From contig JAPFFF010000003.1 in NCBI GenBank assembly GCA_039105265.1, positions 5,518,001-5,582,000 on the forward strand: a stretch of DNA of 64,000 bases, given 5' to 3'. Both the position numbers and the translations under genes were made by a program. The stretch is from Tritrichomonas musculus (lineage: Eukaryota; Parabasalia; Tritrichomonadida; Tritrichomonadidae). Every line of letters begins with the position of its first letter. Within the stretch, counting starts at the first letter, position 1. Shown one piece after another: positions 16,572 through 28,400 of the stretch. Under the pieces are notes generated by a model. The model was not told the DNA's origin. It did no database searches and saw only the letters and a program-made list of their open reading frames with translations.

Positions 16572-16580
16572 AGAAATACT
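16572..16580 (+). repeat. Right target-site duplication AGAAATACT
   Basis: Perfect 9-bp copy of 15699-15707, directly after the right terminal inverted repeat. Confidence 0.65.
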
Positions 16581-17064
16581 AAATCATTTATTGATGTAAT
16601 TTGCAAAACATAATATTTGGAGATACCTAGGCTTATGTGTCCAAACGTATTTATATTCAAAAAGTTTGGAATGGATACATAAATGTGTCCACAAATTTTT
16701 GAGAACTTGATACTATCCAAAAAATCCAATTTTGGATACTTTGTTTCAATTTTGGACAGCCCTCAAATTTTCAATAGTAAATTTGAATATAATATACCAA
16801 ATATATATAGAATTTTTTTTAAATATAAAATATGATTTTAAACTTTTTGTATCATTATTTGTTCGCTATTATTTAAAATAGTATTGCAAAAAGCATTTTA
16901 TTATAAAATAGCTAATCATTATGTATCATTAACTTATTTTCTTAAAAAAGATCAAACTATCCAAAAAAAAAGTATTTGGCTATTTTTTTTCAAAAAATTG
17001 AATAAAAACACGATAAAAAAACTCGTTTTTTGTCCATAAAAAAGTGACAACTCTTATCAAAAAG
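16581..17064. other. AT-rich spacer with TGTCCA/GGATA words
   Basis: No gene seen. The stretch 16635-16765 repeats the words TGTCCA and TTGGATA several times in both orientations, probably simple sequence drift rather than a functional array. Confidence 0.4.
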
Positions 17065-19077
17065 TCAAAAAAGGGCATTCAGTTCACTGGACTCAAGAGT
17101 ATCTCCGAGATACTCGTTGATAAAATTTTGAAGATTTCCCTCTATTTGACCTTCATTGCATAACGATTGAACAAGATAACCAATATAAAGCTCGTCCAAT
17201 GACTCCATAATCGTATAGAAGTATGATAAAAGCTGCTCATCAAGTTTTACTTTTTTGACCCCTATTATGAAAAACAAATGATAATAAGTTCCTCTGAGAT
17301 TAAACATTTTGATAAATTCATTATTATTTTTTGGTAAATTAGCTTCCTCTTTTCTTATAGTAATTACTATATTTTTAAACATACTTTTTTCTTTGCTTTC
17401 TGGAATATCTGTAGTTAAATTATTTTCAGCTAATGACATTAAATCTTTTTTAGCTTTGAATTTATATGCAATTGCTAATGCATCTTCAATTCGGGTTTGA
17501 ATTTCTAAAGTTGATTTCGAGCAAATATTTAGAATTTTTAATCCATCTTCCAAAAGTTTTTGGACAATGTCGCCAAAAAAAGCTTTATAGAAACCAAATA
17601 ACTTTCTGTCTTTATTTTCATCATCGTCATCTTTTTCATTTTTATAATCTTTGTCTTTATTATTATCATTTTCTGTTTTTACACTCTTAGATAAGAAATC
17701 TTCAATGATTAAACATAATGCATTCATTGATGGATCGTCATCAGGAATGTTTTCTAAATCATCTTCAAAGGCACCAAAATTATAAAAATCATAAGTATAT
17801 TTTTCGGCAAAAAGGAAAGGATTTCCAATATCAGATTTATTTTCAAAATAAATAAAAATATATGCAAATAAATATTTGAAAAACATAGAATCAAATACTC
17901 GTGGATTTATATCAGAAATAAGTCCATTGTTATATATTTGAAGATCATTCATAATATCATTCTCATTTTTATCATCTTTATTATTCTGCTTAATAATGCC
18001 AATTATTTTTGTTAAGTCATTTATGGAACTAACATTGCGTACTAAATATGAAGGAGATATCACAAAACTGAAATTTGCAATACTATTTATATTTTGATCA
18101 ATGAATTGCAGTTTTTTGCATTTTCTATCATCAGAAAAATCAAAAGGAAAGTTATTTTGAGTTGAATTTTCTTCATTTTGTTCAATTAGATAGTTATATA
18201 GTTCATTAGAATCAAAATAATCATTAAAAAAGTTCTTAATTATGTCAAGCTTTAGCCCAACATTACTAAAATCGGCATATATTCTTTTCATCAAAACTTT
18301 TGTGACTGTCTTAAGAATTTCAGTATTTTCTTTCTTTTCGTCATTGGAAACATTTGGTAAACTTCCCATTTCCCCTTGTTTTTCGTTATACTTACGATGT
18401 ATATCAGGGAAATATATCAAAGAAAAAATATAAGCTGCTGGCATGGGTTTTAACTTTAAGACTTTTTTATAAATGTTTATAAATTCTTCGAATACTGCAT
18501 CTGAAATATTATGAAAGCGCTTTTTTTTGTAAATAATTGGATATGATAACTTAGGAAATAATGACAATGATTCTATTTTCGTGATAGCGGAGTTTAAAAT
18601 CTTTGAAAATTTTTTTGTTCCTATTATTTTGGATAAATATAATTGATATAAATATAAAGAATAAAGGAAAGGATCTTCAAAACCGCTTAAAAAAAGAGCA
18701 AATTCGCGATCACAATCTTGTGTATTATCTGATTGTGTAAAGTTTAAATTTTTAATGCCAGAAATACATTCTTCTTCATGTAAAATTATATTAAGTAATA
18801 TTATATGTATATCTTCTTGATAATTGGGATAAATATAGTATAAGCAGTTAAGAATAACGCAAAGTTGATCACTATTTAATTTATATCCATCAGTATCGAT
18901 TAATTCCATAAATATTTCTTTTTGGAGATAGAAAATGTAAATATATTTGGTAGAATTATGACTGGTAAAGCAATAATCTGGTTTAATATGATATTCATTT
19001 AATGATGAATTAAATTCTTCATAACAATAATATGAAGGATCGGAAAAATTAAAGAAAATATGATATGTATTTGCCAT
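17065..19077 (-). CDS. Unrecognised large helical protein
   Basis: 670 residues from the first real ATG (M-A-N-T-Y-H-I-F-F-N-F); the frame extends 39 bp upstream but only from TTG. It is rich in Asn, Lys, Ile, Phe and Tyr. No signal peptide or clear membrane segment is seen; it looks like a soluble, mostly helical protein. A charged low-complexity linker (Asn/Asp/Lys-rich) around residues 460-490 separates a large N-terminal part from a smaller C-terminal helical part. The end (F-I-N-E-Y-L-G-D-T-L-E-S-S-E-L-N-A-L-F) is acidic. No family motif is recognised. Codon use and length suggest a genuine gene. It lies between the transposon-bearing spacer and the giant coiled-coil gene. Confidence 0.7.
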   Translation of the reverse strand: MANTYHIFFNFSDPSYYCYEEFNSSLNEYHIKPDYCFTSHNSTKYIYIFYLQKEIFMELIDTDGYKLNSDQLCVILNCLYYIYPNYQEDIHIILLNIILHEEECISGIKNLNFTQSDNTQDCDREFALFLSGFEDPFLYSLYLYQLYLSKIIGTKKFSKILNSAITKIESLSLFPKLSYPIIYKKKRFHNISDAVFEEFINIYKKVLKLKPMPAAYIFSLIYFPDIHRKYNEKQGEMGSLPNVSNDEKKENTEILKTVTKVLMKRIYADFSNVGLKLDIIKNFFNDYFDSNELYNYLIEQNEENSTQNNFPFDFSDDRKCKKLQFIDQNINSIANFSFVISPSYLVRNVSSINDLTKIIGIIKQNNKDDKNENDIMNDLQIYNNGLISDINPRVFDSMFFKYLFAYIFIYFENKSDIGNPFLFAEKYTYDFYNFGAFEDDLENIPDDDPSMNALCLIIEDFLSKSVKTENDNNKDKDYKNEKDDDDENKDRKLFGFYKAFFGDIVQKLLEDGLKILNICSKSTLEIQTRIEDALAIAYKFKAKKDLMSLAENNLTTDIPESKEKSMFKNIVITIRKEEANLPKNNNEFIKMFNLRGTYYHLFFIIGVKKVKLDEQLLSYFYTIMESLDELYIGYLVQSLCNEGQIEGNLQNFINEYLGDTLESSELNALF

Positions 19078-19498
19078 ATTAAATAAAAATGTAAACTTTT
19101 TGAGATATTTATTCAAAATTATTCATTAAAAATCTTTATTTATCTTTTGATTGAATTAAAAAAAATAGAGAAAAAAACTTTTTTTAATCATAGTAACCAT
19201 GGTATGTTGTGATTAAAATTTTTTTTGACTAAAACATGAATGATCATTTATTAAAGAATTACAAAAGACTTTTCTTCAATGAAACTTTAAATAACATAAA
19301 AGTTAAAATTATATATCTGTGATTTGTTTTGAACAATGAAAATAAATGCATAGTTCTTTTGTTAGTGCATAATCACATATGTGAAGAGATATCTCTAGTA
19401 AAAAGAGAAATGATTAAAATAAAGAAAAAATAAAGATGGAAATTTTATTTTTTAATAATATTAATTCACATAATGAAATTAAAAGTAATTAACAAAAT
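19078..19498. other. Spacer between the unrecognised gene and the giant coiled-coil gene
   Basis: It holds the presumed promoter of the unrecognised gene on the minus strand and the 3' end of the giant gene. AT-rich, no further feature seen. Confidence 0.5.
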
Positions 19499-22400
19499 TT
19501 AAATATTTAAGAACATTTGACGTAAAATCTCAATTGATTCTGTTTTCGAGGTTGAACATATAATGTTCTTAATACTTTGCAAAATTTGTTTTGCATCTTC
19601 ATATTTTTCATCAATTTGCTCACTTCTGATGAGTTTCTTTTTGGCTTTTGAAAGGATAGCTAAAGCAACTTCTTCAGAATCATTGACAGCCCTCAATTTG
19701 AGTGGTTCTGCTAGATTAGAAACGATAACTTTAGTTTCGATTCTATTGTTCAATGGTCTAATCTCAATATTTCCAAGTCTTCTTTCAAATCTTAATGTTT
19801 TCTTTTTTGGAATTGAATCTACAAGGAGAGACACAAGTTGAGCAACGTTATCAATTGTTACTGATTTTGTTGAGAACTGATCAATATTATCAGGAAGTGA
19901 AATTCGAAGTGTCTTAAATCCTCTAAATAAGTCTTTTTTAATTCTACTCAGAGATTGGTTTAATTGTAGCGAAATCATTTCTTGTTGATTTATTATCATT
20001 TGAGAAGGTCGATATTTCATTCTTTTTTGTAAATAAGAAACTCGAGAAGAAAGAGATAAAAGCTGTGAAGAAATTTGAGAAAATTTCTTTGACATTAATA
20101 AATTAAATTTCTGGGAGAATAATCTGAAATGAGTATGAATCAATGAAACAAGATAATTATTTTGCACTAATAAGTGAGAAACATCTGTTGAATTCAAATT
20201 CTCTCCAAATTTTGCTTTTTGTTTCTTATTTTTAAGTAAAGATTCAAGGCGTTTATTTTTCTTCTCTAGCGCCACTTTTTCTTTTTGAAGCTTATTTATG
20301 ATTTCTGAAGCAGAATCATCATTATTTAGATTTAATGAGTTAATTTCTTTCTCAAGTCTGTTAATTTGAATTTCTGATTCTTTAAGTTTTTGATTGAAAT
20401 TATCTTTCAAATCAATACATTTAGCTTTTAACTTTCTAATTACTTCATCTTTCTTATCACACTGTAAATTAAGCAATTTCACTTTTGATTTAAGAGAAGT
20501 GAAATCACTTAAAATTTCATCTGTCTCATCAAGCTTATTTTGCATTTCTTTAATTTCTCGATCTTGTTCTTTAATTTTCAGACGAAGTACTTCAATTTCA
20601 CTTGATAAATTCACGTTTTCAAGCTTTAACAATGAATTATTGTGATGATCAGGATTAACATCAACTTCTCGTTCTTTAAATTGTTTTTCTTCATTTTGAT
20701 TATTTTTAAGTTCTTTAAGTTGCTCAATTACGAAGTTATTTTTATTTTTAGTTTGTTTTAATTTTAGACGATAATTAGCTATCTGTGATTTAAGGTCAGA
20801 AACAGTTTCATTGTTTTGTTTCTGTTGTTGTTCTAATTTTTCAACAAGTTCTTCTTTTTCTTTTTGAAGAGAAATTATTTCATTCTGATCATCAGAATCA
20901 GATCGAGCTTGATCGTTATTATTAACAATCAAATTTTCTCTAGCTTTGTTTAATTCGCTCTTTAAGTATATTACTTCATTTTCGAGTTTTTCTTTTTCAA
21001 TTTTCAATGAATCGAATTTGTTATTCAATTCCAATTTTTCTTTCTTGTTTTGATTGATTTCATTCTCAAGAATTGAAGTCGAACGAGTTGATTTAACACG
21101 CTCGTTTTGAATAGCTTCTTGAATTTGTTCATTTTTCTCTTTTTCTTTCTCGATGGATTCCATTTTCATCTTGTTTATTTCTTTCTCAAGAATTTCTTTT
21201 TCATCCGCAAGATTCATCATTTCTTGTGCTTGTGAATCGATCAAATCTTGAAGTTTTTTATTTTTGTCAATTTGAATAGTGAATGTTGACTTAAGCTTCT
21301 TGTATTCAGACTTGATTTGTGAGACCAAATCAGCAGTCTTGCTATTATTATTAATATTAATTGAACTTTCTTTTTGTAGTTCGTTATTTTGGCTTTCAAG
21401 GGATGAAACTTTTTGAAGCAAATTTTCATTCTCAGTCAAAATGCTTGCATTCATTTCATTCAATTCAATCACTTCTTTTTGAAGCAATTCTTTTTGATCA
21501 TTCAAGAATTGCTGTGTTTCAGTCAATTCTTTAATTTGAAGTCGTAATTGGTCCACTTCTTCATTTTCATTTTGTAAAGATTCAATAATTGCCAATTTCT
21601 CTTTTATTGTTGCTTCAGCCACATCCAAACGTTCTCTTAAATTAATTTCTTCTTCATTTTCATTTTGTAAAGATTCAATAATTGCCAATTTCTCTTTTAT
21701 TGTTGCTTCAGCCACATCTAAACGTTCTCTTAAATTAATTTCTTCTTCATTTTCATTATTTGGCGTATTTATCATTAAATCTTTCTGTTGATTTGAGACT
21801 TCTAAGTTGCGCTTTTCATGTTTAATTTGAGCTAATTCATCATTTAAAGAATCAATTTGTTGGATGAAGTTTTGACATTTCTCCAAAAGTTGTTGATTTT
21901 TGTCTTCCAATTTCGTGCTTGTTTCTTCATTCAATGTGAGTTGATCTTGAATTGATTTGTTCTCTATTTCAAGATCATTGATTATCTTCTGCAATTCATC
22001 ATTCTTTGTCTTCACTGTTGAATTTTCTTCTTTAAGTTGATTAAGATGATCGTTTAGATCACTGTTGTTACCTTCCAAAAGTTGATGAATGCTTTCATTT
22101 TCTTCTTCAATTCTTTTCTTATTTTCTTCAATTTGCTTCTTTTGTTCTTCAACTTCATCGATCTTCTTCATGAGTTCATTAATTGTATCTTCTGATGTTT
22201 CAAGTTGATTTGAAATCTCTTTCTTTGTGTTATTTAAGGTTTCTATTTGTTCTTGTAATTCATTGTTTTGTGTTGAAAGTTCTTGTTTTGTTTCATTTAA
22301 TTTTTTGTTGTGATTTTCTGTCTCTTGAAGTTGCTTTGCAATTTCAACTTTCTCATTATTTAATGCTTCAATTTGTTGAAGTAATTCTTTGTTGTTCTTT

Positions 22401-25400
22401 TCAAGTTGTTGATTTTGTTCGTTAAGTTCGTTGTTAAGTTGTTCTTCTTTGAACAATTTCTCATCAATTTCTTTCTTTTCTTCTTTCATTTTCTCAATGT
22501 TTGATTGCAGCTCATCATTACTTGTTCTCATGCTTGACAATTCATCGCTAATATTGTTGAATTGTTCATTTAATTCATTGTTGTTGCCTTCTAAACTTCG
22601 TCGGACAATTTCATGTTCTTCGGCAAGTTGTTCATTGTTGGCTTCGTTGGCTTTGATTTGTGATTGAAGCTGCTCATTTTGAGCCTCTAATTCATTGACT
22701 TTATTGGAAAGTTGTGAGAATGATTCATTTAGATTTTGAAGATGATTTTGGGCTTCTGTCTTTTCATTTGTCAATGATTGAATTTGTGCTTGCAATTCAT
22801 CTTTCAATAATGAAAGTTGTTGATTTTGTTTAGTTAGTTCATTGTTTTGATTGTCAATGTTTTGTAATTCAGTGGAAATTTCTGATTTTTCATTTGATAA
22901 CGTTTCAATTTGTTGTTGTGAGTCATTGTTGCTATTTTCAATGCTTTCGAGATGAGTTGAAATTTCCAATTTTTCATTAATTAATGTTTCAATTTGTTGT
23001 TGTAATTCATTGTTCTTGTTAGTCATGTCTTCAAGTTCTTTTGAGATTTCTGATTTATCGTTCTTTAATGTATCAAGTTTTTCTTCTAATTCTTTCTTTT
23101 CTCTTGTCATTTGTTCTTTCAATTCTTTCAATTCTTTGTTTTCGTTTTCTTTCTTTGAAAGTTCTTCTTTCAGTTCTCGGTTTTCTTCTTCCTTGTCTTG
23201 TGAAAATTGTAATTCAATGTTCCTTGTTTTGGCATTTAATAGTTCTTCATTAACTAAATTGAGTTTTTCGCCAAGATCTTTGTTGTTGCCTTCCAAACTT
23301 TGTTGAAGACTTTCGTTTTCTGTTTCAAGTCGTTTTTTATCTTCTTCAATTCTTTCTTTTTCTGTTACAAGTTGGTTCTTTTCTTCTTCCAACTCATTCA
23401 CTTTGTTATTAAGCTGTTCAATCGACTCGTTCGAGCTCTGTAATTTTTTAGAAATCTCTGATTTTTCATTATTGAGTGTTTCATATTGTTGTTGCAATTC
23501 ATTGTTGCTCTCTTCAATTTGTTGTTTCTCATTAAAGATCTGTGTCTTTTCTTGTTCAAGTTCAGCAATTTGATTCTTAAGTTGTGTGTTTGATTCTTCT
23601 GAGTTTCTTAATTGATCTGAAAGTTCTGCTTTTTCATTATTTAATGCTTCAATTTGTTGTTGCAAATCGTCATTATTTGTTTCAAATTGCTGATTTTGTT
23701 GTTGTAATGAATTATTTAAGTTAGAACTGTTTTGAAGCTGGCTAGAAATCTCTGATTTCTCGCTATTTAATGATTCTATTTGTTGCTGCAATTCGTTGTT
23801 ATTAGCTGAAAGTTGTTGATTTTCTTCAGTCAATTTTGTAACAACTTCATCATTAATCTTGAGTTGTTCTTTGATCTTGCTGATCTCTTCTTCGTTTGCA
23901 TGTTTGTTTCTTTGCAATTCTTCATTCATTGTCTTCGTATTTGAAAGTTCTTCGTTAAGTTTGTTTAGATGTTCATTAAGTTCTGAGTTGTTGCCTTCTA
24001 AACTTTGTTGAAGACTTTCATTTTCTGTTTCCAGTCGTTTTTTATCTTCTTCGATTCTTTCTTTTTCTTCTGCAAGTTGCTTCTTTTCATTTTCAACTTC
24101 ATCGACTTTGTTCATAAGTTCTGTGATTGCTTCATCTGAACTTTGAAGTTGATTGGAAATCTCTGTCTTTTCATTTGTCAGCTTTTCAAGTTGATTTAAT
24201 AACTCATTTTTATCTGCTTCAATTTGTTGTAATTGCTCGTTTAATTTGTTGTTGTTTTCTTCTTTCAAAGCAAATTGTTCTTTAATGTTTTTGTTTTCAT
24301 TTTCAAGTTCTTTGTATTTGTTTTCAAGGTCTTCATTTGCTTTTTGAAGATTCGTAAATTCTTCGTTGATTTGGTTCAATTTTTCATTCAATTTTTTATT
24401 GCTTCCTTCAAGATTTTGTCGAATTGATTCATGTTGCTCTGTCAATTCTTTCTTGTTTTCTTCATTGGACTGAATTTGAGTAGAAAGTTGTGCTTTTTCA
24501 TTTCCTATTTCATCAACTTTCTTTGTCAATTGAGCAATTGTTTCTTCATCAACTTGAAGTTGAGTTGTGATGCTTTCTTTTTCATTTGTTAGCGCTTCAA
24601 CTTTTTGTTGTAATTCACTGTTGTTATTAGAAAGTTGTTGGTTCTGTTCATTTAATTCTTTATTAAGATTTTCACTGTTGTTTAATTGATTAGAAATTTC
24701 TGATTTTTCATTATTCAATGCTTCGTTATTTTGTTGAAGTTCTTTATTTTGATTTTCAATTTCTTGAAGTTGATTTGAAATTTCTAACTTTTCATTGTTT
24801 AGCGAGTCAATTTGTTGTTGTAATTCAGTGTTGTTATTTTGTATATTTTCAAGTTTCTTTGAAATTTCCAACTTTTCATTATTCAATGCTTCGTTATTTT
24901 GTTGAAGTTCTTTATTTTGATTTTCAATTTCTTGAAGCTGATTTGAAATTTCTATCTTTTCATTGTTTAACGAGTCAATTTGTTGTTGTAATTCAGTGTT
25001 GTTACTTTGGATATTTTCAAGTTGCTTTGAAATTTCTAACTTTTCATTATTCAATGCTTCGTTATTATGTTGAAGTTCTTTATTTTGATTTTCAATTTCT
25101 TGAAGCTGATTTGAAATTTCTATCTTTTCATTGTTTAACGAGTCAATTTGTTGTTGTAATTCAGTGTTGTTACTTTGGATATTTTCAAGTTGCTTTGAAA
25201 TTTCTAACTTTTCGTTATTTAACGCTTCAATTTGTTGTAGAAGTTCATTGTTATTGGATGAAAGTTGCTTATTTTTCTCGTTTAATTCACTGTTTGAGTT
25301 TTCGTTATTTTGCAGTTGTTTTGAGACTTCAGCCAATTCATTATTTAATTTCTCAATTTGCTTCTGTGCTTCGGTTGCATTTGCTGACAGTTGTTCTTCA

Positions 25401-28400
25401 AATGCTTCAACTTTTTCATTAAGAATCTTTTGGTTTTCTTCAAGTTCTTGTTTGTCAGAAATAAGTTGTGTCTTTTCACTCTCAATTTCATCAATTTTAT
25501 TCATGAGCTCTGTGACTGCTTCTTCTGAGTTTTGGAGCTGGCTTGAGATTTCATTCTTCTCTTTTTCTAAAGCTTCAATTTGTTGTTGTAATTCGTTCTT
25601 GCTTGTTTCATGTTCCTGGCTTTGCTGTTGAAGCTCGTTGCTATAATTTTCGATATTTTGAAGCTGATTTGAAATCTCAGATTTCTCGTTGTTCAATGCT
25701 TCAATTTGTTGTTGTAATTCATTGTTATTTGATGAAAGTTGCTGATTTTGTTTATTTAATTCTTTGTTCTGATTCTCAATGCTTTCAAGTTGCTTCGAAA
25801 TTTCTGATTTCTCAGTGTTTAATGTGTCAATTTGTTGTTGAAGCTCATTTTCATGTTCATTTGCGGCTTGGAGTTGTTTTGATAATTTTTCCTTTTCGTC
25901 ATTCAGTGTTTCAACTTGTTGTTGTAGTTCGTTGTTGTGGTTTTCTTTATCTTGATGTTGCTGTAAAATTTCGGATTTCTCTGTGTTTAATGTTTCAATT
26001 TCTTGTTGTAGTTCTTTGTTCGAATTTTGAATTTCGTCAAGTTTAGTTGTGATTTCTGATTTTTCATTGTTTATTGTTTCATTTTGTTGTCTTAATTCAT
26101 TGTTGTTTGTTTCAAGTTGTTCTTTCTGTTGCTGTAAATCGTTGCATTTGTTGTTGATGTCTTCAAGTTGCTTATAAATTTCAATTTTTTCATTGTTCAA
26201 TGCTTCAACTTGTTGTTGAAGTTCATTGTTGTGATTTTCTGTTTCTTCAAGTTTGTTTGAATTTTCGAATTTTTCATTGTTTAATGATTCAATTTGTTGA
26301 AGAAATTCATTATTTTGTTCTTTGAGTTCTTTATTATGATTTTCTTCTTCTTGAAGTTGATTTGTAACTTCTGATTTTTCATTATTTAATGCTTCAACTT
26401 GATTTATCAATTCTGCTTTTTCTCCTTCAAGTTTTTGGTTTTGTTGTTGGAGTTCGTTGTTATGATTTTGTGATTCTTGAAGTTGATTTGAAATTTCTGT
26501 CTTTTCATTGTTCAGTGTTTCAACTTGTTGTTGAAGTTCGTTGTTGTGGTTTTCTTTATCTTGATGTTGCTGTGAAATTTCGGATTTCTCTGTGTTTAAT
26601 GTTTCAATTTCTTGTTGAAGTTCGTTGTTCAAATTTTGAATTTCGTCAAGTTTAGTTGTGATTTCTGATTTTTCATTGTTCATTGTTTCATTTTGTTGTC
26701 TTAATTCATTGTTGTTTGTTTCAAGTTGTTCTTTCTGTTGTTGTAAATCGTTGCATTTGTTGTTGAGGTCTTCAAGTTGCTTATAAATTTCAATTTTTTC
26801 ATTGTTCAATGCTTCAACTTGTTGTTGAAGTTCATTGTTGTGATTTTCTGTTTCTTCAAGTTTGTTTGAATTTTCGAATTTTTCATTGTTTAATGATTCA
26901 ATTTGTTGAAGAAATTCATTATTTTGTTCTTTGAGTTCTTTATTATGATTTTCTTCTTCTTGAAGTTGATTTGTAACTTCTGATTTTTCATTATTTAATG
27001 CTTCAACTTGATTTATCAATTCTGCTTTTTCTCCTTCAAGTTTTTGGTTTTGTTGTTGGAGTTCGTTGTTATGATTTTGTGATTCTTGAAGTTGATTTGA
27101 AATTTCTGTCTTTTCATTGTTCAGTGTTTCAACTTGTTGTTGAAGTTCGTTGTTGTGGTTTTCTTTATCTTGATGTTGCTGTAAAATTTCGGATTTCTCT
27201 GTGTTTAATGTTTCAATTTCTTGTTGAAGTTCTTTGTTCGAATTGTGAATTTCTTCAAGTTTAGTTGTGATTTCTGATTTTTCATTGTTTATTGTTTCAT
27301 TTTGTTGTCTTAATTCATTGTTGTTTGTTTCAAGTTGTTCTTTCTGTTGTTGTAAATCGTTGTATTTGCTGTTGATGTCTTCAAGTTGCTTATAAATTTC
27401 AATTTTTTCATTGTTCAATGCTTCAGCTTGTTGTTGAAGTTCATTGTTGTGGTTTTCTTTTTCTTCAATTTGTTTAGCAATTTCAACTTTTTCATTATTA
27501 AGATTTTCAATTTGTTGAAGAAGCTCGTTGTTTTGATTTTCTTTTTCTTGAAGTTGATTAGATATTTCAGTTTTATCATTGTTTAATGATTCGATTTGTT
27601 GTTGCAGCTCATTATTGTTGTTGTTGCTATTTTGAAGTTGAGCTGTGATTTCTTCTTTCTCTTTGCTTAATGATTCAATTTGCTTTTGTAATCCATTGCT
27701 GCTGTTCTCAAGTTGATTAGAAATTTCTGCTTTTTCTTGATTTAATTTTTCTATTTGCTGTTGTAATTCATTTTTGTCGCTTGAAAGTTGCTGAATTTGA
27801 TCGTGTAATTCTTTGTTGTGGCTTTCTTTTTCTTCAAGTTGTTTTGATATTTCATCTTTCTCGTTATTAAGACTTTCAATTTGCTGAAGAAGTTCGTTGT
27901 TACGGTTTTCTTTTTCTTGAAGTTGATTAGAGATTTCAGATTTTTCATTATTTAATGTTTCAACTTGTTGTTGAAGCTCATTATTGTGATTTTCTTTTTC
28001 TTCAATTTGTTTAGTGATTTCTGCTTTTTCAACATTCAATGTTTCAATTTGCTGAAGAAGTTCGTTGTTATGATTTTCTTTTTCTTGAAGTTGATTAGAA
28101 ATTTCAGATTTTTCGTTATTTAGACTTTCAATTTGCTGTTTCAATTCACTTATATTTGTTTCAATTTCTTGTTTTTCTGCTGCAATTTGTGCTTTCTCTT
28201 TCTCAACCTCGTCAACTTTGTCCATAAGCTCAGTAACTTCTTCTTCAGAATTTTGAAGTTGTTCTGAAATTTCATTCTTTTCATTGTTCAATGAATTGAT
28301 TTGTTGCTTCAATTCATTGTTGTTCAATGAAAGTTGCTCAATTTCAGCGGCTAATTTAGCTTCATTTTCTTCTTTAGATGCAAGTTGTTCTTGCATTTGT

